From NCBI GenBank assembly GCA_039817385.1, contig JBCBVY010000001.1, positions 62,001 through 126,000 on the forward strand: a stretch of 64,000 bases of DNA. The letters are read 5' to 3'. The notes beneath the pieces were generated by a model. That model had not been told where the DNA came from. It saw nothing but the letters and a program-made list of their open reading frames with translations, and ran no database searches. Shown here piece by piece: positions 32,873-40,692 of this stretch. The stretch's first letter is position 1. Each line of letters begins with the position of its first letter. Both the position numbers and the translations under genes were made by a program. This DNA is from JBCBCP01 sp039817385. GTDB lineage: Bacteria > Pseudomonadota > Alphaproteobacteria > Rhodobacterales > Rhodobacteraceae.

Positions 32873-32880
32873 TCCCGGCC

Positions 32881-33660
32881 TCAGGTCTTTTCCGGCACGT
32901 CGCCGTAGATGCGGTTCAGCTTTCGCATCCCGCCGATCCATTTGTCGTAGTTCATCGCCTTGGCCTGCATGTAGCCCAGAACGCTTTCATGCGGCAAAAC
33001 AAGGAAGGTCTCGTTCCGGATCGTCTCGATACAGGCGCGCACCGCGTCCGCGGGCTCCAGCATCCCGTCAAGGGCGGCGACATGTTCTTCGTGGCCGCGG
33101 GTCATCTCTGTGCGCACGGCCTGCGGGCAAAGCACCGAGACCTTGATCCCGTCATCCCCGTGCGTCATCGCCAGCCATTCCGCCACGGCCACCGCGGCGT
33201 GTTTGGTGACCCCGTAGGGCGCACTGCCAACCTGATTCAACAGGCCCGCAGCAGAGGAGGTGTTCAAAAGATACCCGCCGCCCCGCGCCGTCATCAGCGG
33301 CACCAGCTTGCGCGCGGCCCAGACATGGGACATCACGTTGATGTCCCAGATGCGCTGCCAATCTTCGTTTGGCACCTCCATGCCGCCTTCCATCAAGATG
33401 CCGGCGTTGGAGCAAAAGAGGTCGATGGGGCCGATCTTTGCCTCCACATCGTCGATCATCGCGGCGATCTGGTCTTCATGTGACACATCAACTTGATATG
33501 CTGAGCCGCTGATTTCGCTTGCGATACTGTCCGCGCCCGCTTTGTCGCGGTCTACGGCCACAACGTGTTTCGCGCCTTCGGCGGCAAAGCCCACGCACAT
33601 CTCGCGGCCGATCCCGCTCGCCGCGCCGGTCACGACCACGATCTTGTCTTTCAGTTCCAT
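32881..33660 (-). CDS. SDR-family oxidoreductase
   Basis: This is a 259-residue classical short-chain dehydrogenase. The cofactor motif VVVTGAASGIGREMCVG is at the N-terminus, CSNAGILMEGG near 88 and the catalytic SAPYGVTKHAAV (Tyr/Lys) near 155. The acidic residue VDRDK after the second strand suggests NAD preference. It is the last gene of a five-gene minus-strand operon running from the acyl-CoA ligase at 38206. It may oxidise or reduce a hydroxy/oxo group of the CoA intermediate. Confidence 0.87.
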   Translation of the reverse strand: MELKDKIVVVTGAASGIGREMCVGFAAEGAKHVVAVDRDKAGADSIASEISGSAYQVDVSHEDQIAAMIDDVEAKIGPIDLFCSNAGILMEGGMEVPNEDWQRIWDINVMSHVWAARKLVPLMTARGGGYLLNTSSAAGLLNQVGSAPYGVTKHAAVAVAEWLAMTHGDDGIKVSVLCPQAVRTEMTRGHEEHVAALDGMLEPADAVRACIETIRNETFLVLPHESVLGYMQAKAMNYDKWIGGMRKLNRIYGDVPEKT

Positions 33661-33663
33661 GCG

Positions 33664-34428
33664 TTATGCCCACATGCTGGAGCCGCCGCAGACGGTCAGC
33701 GCCTGCCCGGTCATATATTTCGATGCATCAGAGGCAAGGAAAACGGCGAGCCCTTCGAAATCCTCCGGCTCCCCCAGACGCCGCAACGGGATCTGGCGGT
33801 TGATCTTCGCCTCCGTGTCCGGATCGTCCCAAAGCGCGCGGGCAAAGTCCGTCTTCACCAGGCCGGGGCAGATCGCGTTCACCCGCACGCCTTTCGGGCC
33901 AAACTCCAGCGCGAGGTTTCGCACAAGGCCAATCAGCGCCAGCTTGGACATGCCGTACGTGCCAAGCTCGGCAGAGGCTTTGAACGCCCCGATCGAAGAG
34001 GTGAACGCCATCGAGCCGCCCCCCTCCATATCATCCACCACCAGCTTGGCCAGCCACAGGTTGGACTGCACGTTGGCGCTCATCGTTTTCTGATAGGCCT
34101 CATCCGAGATATCGGTGATCGAGCCGTAATGCGGGTTTACCCCCGCATTGCCGATCAGCGCCTTGATCGGGCCATGCGCCTCCCGCGTCTTGGTGACGAG
34201 GGCGTCTAGCTGGTCGTGGTGGGCGATGTTGGCGGCAATCCCGTGGGCGCGGGTCGCCCCAACAGCCCCGTTGATCCCGTCCGCCGCCGCATCCAGATCG
34301 TCTTGGCTGCGCGCGGAGATCACAACCGTAGCGCCATGCGCCGCAAGCGACGTCGCCATAGCCAGGCCCATGCCCTTGGACGCGCCGGTCAGAAGACAGA
34401 CGCGTCCGGTCAGGTCAAAAAGGCTCAT
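33664..34428 (-). CDS. SDR-family oxidoreductase
   Basis: This is a 254-residue SDR. The start at 34428 (MSLFDLTGRVCLLTGASKGMGLAMATSLAAHG) overlaps the upstream acyl-CoA dehydrogenase stop (ATGA). The conserved blocks are GASKGMG, IGNAGVNPHYGSI and the catalytic GTYGMSKLAL. The C-terminus ends in YMTGQALTVCGGSSMWA, the usual substrate-loop end of 3-oxoacyl reductase-like SDRs. The ISARSQ after strand two suggests NADP. It is the fourth gene of the ligase operon. LvaD of the levulinate pathway is a comparable SDR. Confidence 0.87.
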   Translation of the reverse strand: MSLFDLTGRVCLLTGASKGMGLAMATSLAAHGATVVISARSQDDLDAAADGINGAVGATRAHGIAANIAHHDQLDALVTKTREAHGPIKALIGNAGVNPHYGSITDISDEAYQKTMSANVQSNLWLAKLVVDDMEGGGSMAFTSSIGAFKASAELGTYGMSKLALIGLVRNLALEFGPKGVRVNAICPGLVKTDFARALWDDPDTEAKINRQIPLRRLGEPEDFEGLAVFLASDASKYMTGQALTVCGGSSMWA

Positions 34429-35741
34429 TCTGCCGCCTTCATCTTGCCCAGAGAGGTCGACATATCCTGCATCCGCGCCGCTTCTTGCCGCGAATTGCTC
34501 GCCTTGTATTCCTGCACCTCGGCGCGAGCGACAACGTGGTGGTGCACCTCGTCCGGGCCGTCCGCATAGCGCAGCGTGCGCTGACCCGTATACATCGAGG
34601 ACAGCGGTGACCACTGGCTGATGCCGGTCGCTCCGTGCACCTGCATGGCCTGATCGATGATGTCACAGACCTTTTCGGGCACCATCGCTTTGATCATGCT
34701 GACCCAGATGCGGGCCTCCTTGTTGCCCAGCACATCCATCGCCTTTGCGGCCTTGAGCACCATCAGGCGCATCGCCTCGATCTCGATCCGCGCGCGCGAC
34801 AGCGTCTCCATGTTCTTGCCCAGATCGATGATGCGCTTGCCAAAGGCTTCGCGCGTCAGCGCCCGTTCCATCATCAGGTCCAGCGCCTTGTCGGCCTGCC
34901 CGATGGAGCGCATGCAGTGGTGGATGCGGCCGGGCCCGAGGCGGAGCTGCGAGATCTCAAAGCCCCGGCCTTCGCCCAGCAGCATGTTTTCCTCGGGAAC
35001 GCGCACGTCCGTGAAGCGGATGTGCATATGGCCGTGCGGCGCGTCATCATGGCCAAAGACGTGCATCGGGCCGAGGATTTCCACGCCGGGGGCGTCGATC
35101 GGCACGAGGATCTGGCTTTGCTGCTTGTGCGGCTCGGCATCGGGCGAGGTCTTGACCATCGTGATCATGATCTTGCAGCGCGGATCGCCCGCCCCCGAGA
35201 TGTAGTATTTCTCTCCGTTGATGACCCACTCGCCGTTCTCCAGCACCGCAGAGGTCGACACGTTGCGGGCATCCGAAGAGGCCACGTCCGGCTCTGTCAT
35301 TGCAAAAGCAGAGCGGATTTCACCCGCCAGCAGGGGCTTCAGCCACTGGTCCTTCTGCGCTTGCGTGCCAACCCGCTCCAGCACTTCCATGTTGCCCGTG
35401 TCGGGCGCGGAGCAGTTCAGCGTCTCGGGCGCGAGGGGGTTCTTGCCCAGCTCCGCCGCGATATAGGCGTAGTCGAGGTTCGAAAGGCCCTCACCGGTTT
35501 CCGCGTTGGGCAGGAAGAAGTTCCACAGGCCTGCCTCGCGCGCTTTCTGTTTCGCGCCATCCAGCAGCTCCAGCTGGCCCGGGGCGTAAGACCAACGATC
35601 CGCACGGCCTTCGCCAAGGCGAAAGAACTCGTCCGTGATCGGATCGACATTGTCCCGGATGTGCCGGATCACCCCGTCGAGCAGCGGCTTGTTGGCCTCC
35701 GACATTTCCAGGTTGTTCATTTCGGGGACGGATTTGACCAT
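34425..35741 (-). CDS. Acyl-CoA dehydrogenase of the ACAD10/11 type
   Basis: This is a 438-residue flavoprotein of the ACAD10/11 and LvaC subgroup, recognised by AMTEPDVASSDARNVSTSA, EKYYISGAGDPRCKI, GRGFEISQLRLGPGRIHHCMRSIGQADKAL and the signature HGATGISQWSPLSS...LRYADGPDEVHHHVVA near residue 400. The start at 35741 has AAGGAG 6 bases upstream. In this subgroup the enzyme works with an APH-type kinase to convert a 4-phosphoacyl-CoA to an enoyl- or 3-hydroxyacyl-CoA. The matching kinase is at 18592-19623. The gene lies between a crotonase and two SDRs. Confidence 0.9.
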   Translation of the reverse strand: MVKSVPEMNNLEMSEANKPLLDGVIRHIRDNVDPITDEFFRLGEGRADRWSYAPGQLELLDGAKQKAREAGLWNFFLPNAETGEGLSNLDYAYIAAELGKNPLAPETLNCSAPDTGNMEVLERVGTQAQKDQWLKPLLAGEIRSAFAMTEPDVASSDARNVSTSAVLENGEWVINGEKYYISGAGDPRCKIMITMVKTSPDAEPHKQQSQILVPIDAPGVEILGPMHVFGHDDAPHGHMHIRFTDVRVPEENMLLGEGRGFEISQLRLGPGRIHHCMRSIGQADKALDLMMERALTREAFGKRIIDLGKNMETLSRARIEIEAMRLMVLKAAKAMDVLGNKEARIWVSMIKAMVPEKVCDIIDQAMQVHGATGISQWSPLSSMYTGQRTLRYADGPDEVHHHVVARAEVQEYKASNSRQEAARMQDMSTSLGKMKAAE

Positions 35742-35751
35742 GTCTGGCTCC

Positions 35752-36522
35752 TTACCTGTTGACCCAGTTGGGTTTGCGTTTCTCGGCAAAGGCGGTGACG
35801 CCTTCGCGGTGATCTTCAGTCTGCATCAATTCGCGCAGGACCTCATAGGAATAAGCAAGCGAGGGATCGAGCGCCGCGCGCTCCAGCGCGTTCAGTACTT
35901 TCTTTGTTGCGCGGACGGAGGAGGGGGCCTGCGCGGCGATGTCCTGTGCCATCTTCATCGCCTCGTCCATCAGCGCGTCATCGGGGTGCACCGCGTTCAG
36001 GATGCCGTGGCTAAGCGCTTCTGCGGCGTCCATGTGGCGGCCTGTGAACAGCAGCTCTGCCGCCTTGGTCGGAGACATGTAGCGCGACAAGCGCTGGACC
36101 CCGCCCGTGGCGGCAAAGAAGCCGACCTTCACCTCGGGCAGGGCATAAGTGCTGCGCTCCGCACCAAGGATAATATCGCAGGCAAGCGCCGTTTCAAACC
36201 CGCCGCCCATCGCAAAACCGTTCACGGCGGCGATGATCGGCTTGTCCAGGTCAAAGCGTTTCGACAGGCCCGCAAACCCGGTATCCGGGATGGTGCCCGT
36301 GGCGCCTTTGGCCGACGCCTTCAGATCATTGCCCGCGCTGAACGCCTTGTCCCCCGCGCCGGTGAGGATCGCCACCCAAAGCTCTGAATTGTCGCGGAAA
36401 TCATTCCAGATCGCGTCCATCTCGTGATGCATCGCAGCATGCACGGCGTTCAGGGCCTCGGGCCGATTCATCGTAACGACAAGGACGTTGCCGTGCGTTT
36501 CGGTGGTGACGAATTCAGGCAT
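35752..36522 (-). CDS. Enoyl-CoA hydratase
   Basis: This is a 256-residue crotonase with both catalytic Glu residues kept: one in GGGFETALACDIIL and one in YALPEVKVGFFAATGG. The oxyanion motif FSAGNDLKASAKG is also present. It resembles carnitinyl-CoA dehydratase/enoyl-CoA hydratases. The start at 36522 (ATG) is preferred over a TTG 6 bases earlier because GAAGGA lies 8 bases upstream of the ATG. It overlaps the ligase gene by 8 bases and lies 10 bases before the ACAD10/11-type gene. Confidence 0.9.
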   Translation of the reverse strand: MPEFVTTETHGNVLVVTMNRPEALNAVHAAMHHEMDAIWNDFRDNSELWVAILTGAGDKAFSAGNDLKASAKGATGTIPDTGFAGLSKRFDLDKPIIAAVNGFAMGGGFETALACDIILGAERSTYALPEVKVGFFAATGGVQRLSRYMSPTKAAELLFTGRHMDAAEALSHGILNAVHPDDALMDEAMKMAQDIAAQAPSSVRATKKVLNALERAALDPSLAYSYEVLRELMQTEDHREGVTAFAEKRKPNWVNR

Positions 36523-38206
36523 GGTCAAAATCCTTCAGGCAAGCGTCCCGCAGACCGCGGCGGTCCAGCTTGTCCGTCGCGCCGCGCGGCAATGGGGTAT
36601 TCTGAAACCACATGTGGGCTGGGATCTTGAAGTATGCGAGATTGCTTTCAAGGAAGGTTTTCATCTCCTCTTCCGTGACTTGCGCGCCGGTCTTTACCTG
36701 GATACCCGCGCCCACAACCTCTCCGAGCCGCGCGTGCGGGACCGAGAAAGCGCACGCTTCTGCCACCGCGGGATGGCGGTGCAGCGCGGCCTCCACATCA
36801 AGGCAGGCAATGTTTTCGCCGCCGCGGATGATGATGTTCTTGGCCCTATCTACGATTGTCACAAGGCCGGTCTCGTCAATGAACCCAAGATCGCCGGTGG
36901 AGAGCCAGCCGTCGTTCAGAACCTCCGCCGTGGCCTCCGGTTTATTCAGGTATTCCCGCATGTTAGCGGGGCTTTTTACTGTTAACTCGCCGACCTCGCC
37001 AAGGGGCAGGGCATGCCCGTCCGGGTCTCTGATCTCCAATGCCTGGATCGGCGGGTAAAGGCGGCCCGCAACGGACGGGTTGGCGACGTATTCATCGCCA
37101 ACAAGGCCGATGCCAACCGCGTTGGTTTCCGTCATACCCCAGCCGGTGGCGGGCTTGGAATTCGGAAAGGCCTCGGCCAGTTCGGCCACCTGCGCCGGGG
37201 GGCGTTTCGCGCCGCCAGAACCCAGATAGTCAATTGTATCGAGGGACTTGCCCGCCTTTCTTGCCGCACCAATCAAGTCAGCGGACTGGGTCGGCACGCC
37301 GATAAAGCGGTTGATCTGGTGCGCCTCGATCAGTTCTACCGCCTTGTCCGCGTCCCACTTGTCCATCACGACCAGCTTCGCGCCCGCGGGGATGGACAGC
37401 AGGAAAACCGGGTGGGTGGCGGTCACGTGAAAGAGCGGCGTGGCGACAAGGCCCACGGGGCGCGGGGCAGGCGGCGCGTCCGGCTCCGGCGGATCCATCA
37501 GCGGCGCGATGACCGCTTGCATCAGGAAGGTCCAGACCGCCGATATCGCGCTGCGATGCGTTTGCACAACGCCCTTCGGATGACCCGTGGTGCCGGAAGA
37601 ATACATGATGGCGAAATCGTCATCCTTGGCGATATTCACATCGGGCTTGATCGCTTCAGCGTCGGCCATCAGGGCACTGTAATCATGCGCGGTTTCCGCG
37701 CCGCGCACGCCAATCACCGTCGCCTCCAGCGGGGCGAGGCGACGCGCGCGCTCTGCATCGGCAAGCACAAGACTGGCGCCACTGTCGCCAAGGGCATAGT
37801 CCAGCTCTGCCGTGGTCCACCAGGCGTTCAGGAAGACGGTCACGGCGCCAAGCGAAGCGATGGCCATGATGCCGATCATTAACTCGGGACAGTTGCGCAT
37901 CGCCAGTGCCACGCGGTCCCCCTGAGAGACGCCAAACCGTGTGCGCAGGACATGGGCCAGCCGGTTCACATCCGTACAGAACGCATCGTAAGTCCATGTC
38001 TCATCGCCGAAAACGAGGTAATCAGCCGTACCGTCCTGCATCGCGGCGCGGCCCGCGTCCAGCAAGGCCGGCACATGCGCAGGCGCATTGGCAAAGACGG
38101 GATATTCAATCCCGCGGATCACCGCAGTCTCCACGGCGAAGGCCGGGTTCTCCGCAATGACGCGCGCCGCAGCGTCGGACAGGCTAAGGCCCGCACGGTT
38201 CAGCAT
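36515..38206 (-). CDS. Acyl-CoA synthetase (class I adenylate-forming)
   Basis: This is a 563-residue AMP-binding enzyme that would activate a carboxylic acid as its CoA thioester. The P-loop is IMYSSGTTGHPKGVVQTH. Further blocks are YLGSGGAKRP (A4/A5), GWGMTETNAVG, DGWLSTGDLGFIDETG, and GGENIACLDVEAALHRHP. The catalytic Lys is in PRGATDKLDRRGLRD at the C-terminus. The start at 38206 has AAGGGAGGA 8 bases upstream. It heads a minus-strand operon with hydratase, ACAD10/11-type dehydrogenase and two SDRs, a gene content resembling LvaE-LvaD-LvaC. Confidence 0.9.
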   Translation of the reverse strand: MLNRAGLSLSDAAARVIAENPAFAVETAVIRGIEYPVFANAPAHVPALLDAGRAAMQDGTADYLVFGDETWTYDAFCTDVNRLAHVLRTRFGVSQGDRVALAMRNCPELMIGIMAIASLGAVTVFLNAWWTTAELDYALGDSGASLVLADAERARRLAPLEATVIGVRGAETAHDYSALMADAEAIKPDVNIAKDDDFAIMYSSGTTGHPKGVVQTHRSAISAVWTFLMQAVIAPLMDPPEPDAPPAPRPVGLVATPLFHVTATHPVFLLSIPAGAKLVVMDKWDADKAVELIEAHQINRFIGVPTQSADLIGAARKAGKSLDTIDYLGSGGAKRPPAQVAELAEAFPNSKPATGWGMTETNAVGIGLVGDEYVANPSVAGRLYPPIQALEIRDPDGHALPLGEVGELTVKSPANMREYLNKPEATAEVLNDGWLSTGDLGFIDETGLVTIVDRAKNIIIRGGENIACLDVEAALHRHPAVAEACAFSVPHARLGEVVGAGIQVKTGAQVTEEEMKTFLESNLAYFKIPAHMWFQNTPLPRGATDKLDRRGLRDACLKDFDHA

Positions 38207-38290
38207 TGACGATGTCCTCCCTTGGTGCCGCTTTCGAGGCACCTTGGGCACAATGTTAGGGGGAAACCGAGGCACTTGCCAAGTCCGCGC

Positions 38291-38309
38291 TGCGGAATTG
38301 CATTTCACT
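38291..38309. promoter_or_regulatory. Candidate operator, 19-bp dyad
   Basis: TGCGGAAT-TGC-ATTTCACT has the same layout as the dyads at 11482-11500 and 20444-20462, with a weaker right arm. It lies 85 bases upstream of the acyl-CoA synthetase start. A common regulator is inferred. Confidence 0.35.
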
Positions 38310-38430
38310 GACGTTGGGTCACTCGAAGCAGGTGTGGTACGTCGGAGGGGTGTGCGAAGCTGTGTTCTGAGGCCCCGGTGCGGATGGTTGTTCTTATAAT
38401 CTGTATTATGTAAATTTATGGGATGCTAAG

Positions 38431-38453
38431 ATGGGCAGATTGCCCATCCTACG
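38431..38453. repeat. Palindromic repeat, ATGGGCA type
   Basis: ATGGGCA/TGCCCAT (38431-38437 with 38441-38447) with loop GAT, followed by CCTACG. The layout matches the CCCACCCTAC copy at 58795-58816. It lies 21 bases beyond the phoB stop and may end the pho transcript. Confidence 0.6.
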
Positions 38454-38473
38454 CAGCACTTTAACGGAGTGTG

Positions 38474-39160
38474 TTAACCCAGCGCGTAGCCCGCGCCGCG
38501 CACCGTGCGCACCGGGTCGCTGCCGCCGTGGCCTGTCAGCGCCTTGCGCAGCCGCCCGATGTGGACGTCGACGGTGCGCGTATCGACATAGATGTCGCGG
38601 CCCCAGACGCGGTCGAGCAATTGCTCGCGCGTCCACACGCGGCCGGGCTTTTCCATGAAAGTGCTCAGCAAGCGGAACTCGGTCGGGCCCAGCTTTACAT
38701 CATCCCCGCCCCTCGTCACCTTGTGGCTTTCCGCGTCGAGGATGATGTCGTCGAATTGCAATCGCTGGCCGACCGTCGAGGGCCGCACACGGCGCAACTG
38801 GCTGCGCACGCGCGCCATCAACTCGATCACGGAATACGGCTTGACCACGTAGTCATCGGCCCCGGTCTCAAGCCCGCGCACCTTGTCCACCTCTTCGGAC
38901 CGCGCGGACAGCATGATGATCGGGATGCTGCGTGTCTCCGGCTTGATCTTGAGCCGGCGGCACACCTCGATGCCCGACAGGTTGGGCATCATCCAATCAA
39001 GCACGATGATGTCCGGGTTGTCCTCATCCACCAACAAAAGCGCCTCTTCGCCATTCTCGGCGCGGGAGACGGCAAACCCTTCAGCTTCAAGGTTATAGGC
39101 CAGAACCTCGCGTTGCGCGGGCTCATCCTCGACAACCAGGACGCGCGGCTGCTGAGACAT
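38474..39160 (-). CDS. phoB: Phosphate regulon response regulator PhoB
   Basis: This 228-residue OmpR/PhoB-type response regulator activates Pho-box promoters when phosphate is low. The receiver domain has the acidic pair in VVEDEPAQ, phospho-acceptor Asp55 in IIVLDWMMPN, and Lys in DDYVVKPYSV. The C-terminal winged helix ends with DTRTVDVHIGRLRKAL and VRTVRGAGYAL. It is the last gene of the phoR-pstSCAB-phoU-phoB block, three bases after phoU. Context and sequence agree. Confidence 0.95.
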   Translation of the reverse strand: MSQQPRVLVVEDEPAQREVLAYNLEAEGFAVSRAENGEEALLLVDEDNPDIIVLDWMMPNLSGIEVCRRLKIKPETRSIPIIMLSARSEEVDKVRGLETGADDYVVKPYSVIELMARVRSQLRRVRPSTVGQRLQFDDIILDAESHKVTRGGDDVKLGPTEFRLLSTFMEKPGRVWTREQLLDRVWGRDIYVDTRTVDVHIGRLRKALTGHGGSDPVRTVRGAGYALG

Positions 39161-39163
39161 GGC

Positions 39164-39880
39164 TTACTCCAGCGGCTCGAGCGAGGTGTTATCGGCCTTG
39201 TCGCGCATATCGTCGGGGGCCGCTTCGCCGGTGACGAGGTAGACGACCTGCTCGGCGATGGAAGTGACGTGGTCGCCCATCCGCTCCACGTTCTTGGCGA
39301 TGAAATGCAGGTGCATGCAGGCCGTGATGTTGCGCGGGTCTTCCATCATGAAGGTCAGGAATTCGCGAAACAGTGCATTATACATCTGGTCGACGTCGCG
39401 GTCGCGGGCGATCACATCCGCGGCCAGCTCCGCATCGCGCTGGATATAGGCGTCAAGCGCGTCTTTTAGCATCCGCTCCACCTCGCGCGCCATGCGGCGC
39501 AGCGCGCCGGCGCTGTCGTTGACAGGCACCATTTGGGCCAGCACGCTGGTGCGCTTGGCCATGTTCTTGGCATAATCGCCAATACGCTCGAGGTTCGCGG
39601 AAATCTTGATGACCGTCAGGATCACACGCAGGTCCACGGCGGTCGGCGCGCGCAAGGCAAGCACACGGGCCGCCTCCTCGTTGATCAGCTCTTCAAGCCC
39701 GTCAATCGCTTTGTCCCTACGGCGCACCTTTTCGGCACGCTCTTCATCGCGCGTCTCGAGGCTGATCGCAGCCTCGATGATGGCGTTCTCGACGAGGCCG
39801 CCCATCTTCATGATCTGCGCCTGAATCGCCTCTAGGTCGCGGTCGAAGACCGACGCGATGTGCTGGTCTGAGCTGGCCAT
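39164..39880 (-). CDS. phoU: Phosphate transport regulator PhoU
   Basis: This is a 238-residue protein made of two similar three-helix bundles, with ERIGDYAKNMAKR in the first and ERMGDHVTSIAEQVVYLVTG in the second, the metal-binding motifs typical of PhoU. It links the Pst transporter to PhoR, keeping PhoR inactive when phosphate is plentiful. The start at 39880 shares a base with the pstB stop (TAATG). The position between pstB and phoB is standard. Confidence 0.95.
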   Translation of the reverse strand: MASSDQHIASVFDRDLEAIQAQIMKMGGLVENAIIEAAISLETRDEERAEKVRRRDKAIDGLEELINEEAARVLALRAPTAVDLRVILTVIKISANLERIGDYAKNMAKRTSVLAQMVPVNDSAGALRRMAREVERMLKDALDAYIQRDAELAADVIARDRDVDQMYNALFREFLTFMMEDPRNITACMHLHFIAKNVERMGDHVTSIAEQVVYLVTGEAAPDDMRDKADNTSLEPLE

Positions 39881-40677
39881 TAACCGATCCGCCCCGTGAT
39901 GTAGCTCTCGGTGCGCGGATCTTCGGGGTTGGTAAAGATCTGGCCGGTTTCGCCGTATTCAACAAGGTTGCCGAGGTGGAAGAAGGCCGTGCGCTGCGAC
40001 ACACGCGCGGCCTGCTGCATGGAGTGCGTGACGATCACGACCGAGTAGTTTTCGCGCAGCTCGTCAATCAGTTCTTCGACCTGAGCCGTGGCGATGGGGT
40101 CAAGCGCGGAGCACGGCTCGTCCATCAGCAGCACCTCAGGCTCGGTCGCGACGGCGCGCGCGATGCACAGGCGCTGCTGTTGACCACCCGAGAGGCCCGT
40201 GCCCGGCGCATCCAGCCGGTCCTTAACCTCGTCCCAGATTGCGCCGCGGCGCAGGGCCTTTTCCACAATCTCGTCCAGCTCGGCCTTGCTTTTGGACAGC
40301 CCGTGGATCTTCGGGCCGTAGGCGACGTTGTCATAGATCGACTTGGGGAACGGGTTGGGCTTTTGGAAGACCATGCCAACCTTTGCGCGCAGCTGGACAG
40401 GGTCCACGGTGCGGTCGTAGATGTCGGTGCCGTCAATCTCGATCTTGCCCTCCATCCGGGCGACGTCGATCGTGTCGTTCATCCGGTTGATGCAGCGCAG
40501 GAAGGTCGACTTGCCGCAACCCGAGGGGCCGATGAAGGCGGTGACCGTCTTGTGCAAGATGTCGACGGAGACGTCCTTGATGGCGTGGTTTTCGCCGTAG
40601 TACACCTGTACGTCGCGGGCGGCGATCTTGATGTCCGTGCTGTCCAAGTCACGCTCCACAATGCGCATGTCGTTCAT
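39880..40677 (-). CDS. pstB: Phosphate ABC transporter ATPase PstB
   Basis: This is a 265-residue ABC ATPase. Walker A is GPSGCGKST and the PstB block FLRCINRMNDTIDVARMEG follows. The signature is LSGGQQQRLCIARAVA, Walker B VLLMDEPCSALDPIAT and the switch His in VIVTHSMQQAARVSQRTAFF. It energises phosphate import through PstCA. A ribosome-binding AAGGAG precedes the start. It is preceded by pstA and coupled to phoU. Confidence 0.96.
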   Translation of the reverse strand: MNDMRIVERDLDSTDIKIAARDVQVYYGENHAIKDVSVDILHKTVTAFIGPSGCGKSTFLRCINRMNDTIDVARMEGKIEIDGTDIYDRTVDPVQLRAKVGMVFQKPNPFPKSIYDNVAYGPKIHGLSKSKAELDEIVEKALRRGAIWDEVKDRLDAPGTGLSGGQQQRLCIARAVATEPEVLLMDEPCSALDPIATAQVEELIDELRENYSVVIVTHSMQQAARVSQRTAFFHLGNLVEYGETGQIFTNPEDPRTESYITGRIG

Positions 40678-40692
40678 GGGTCCGGTGCTCCT

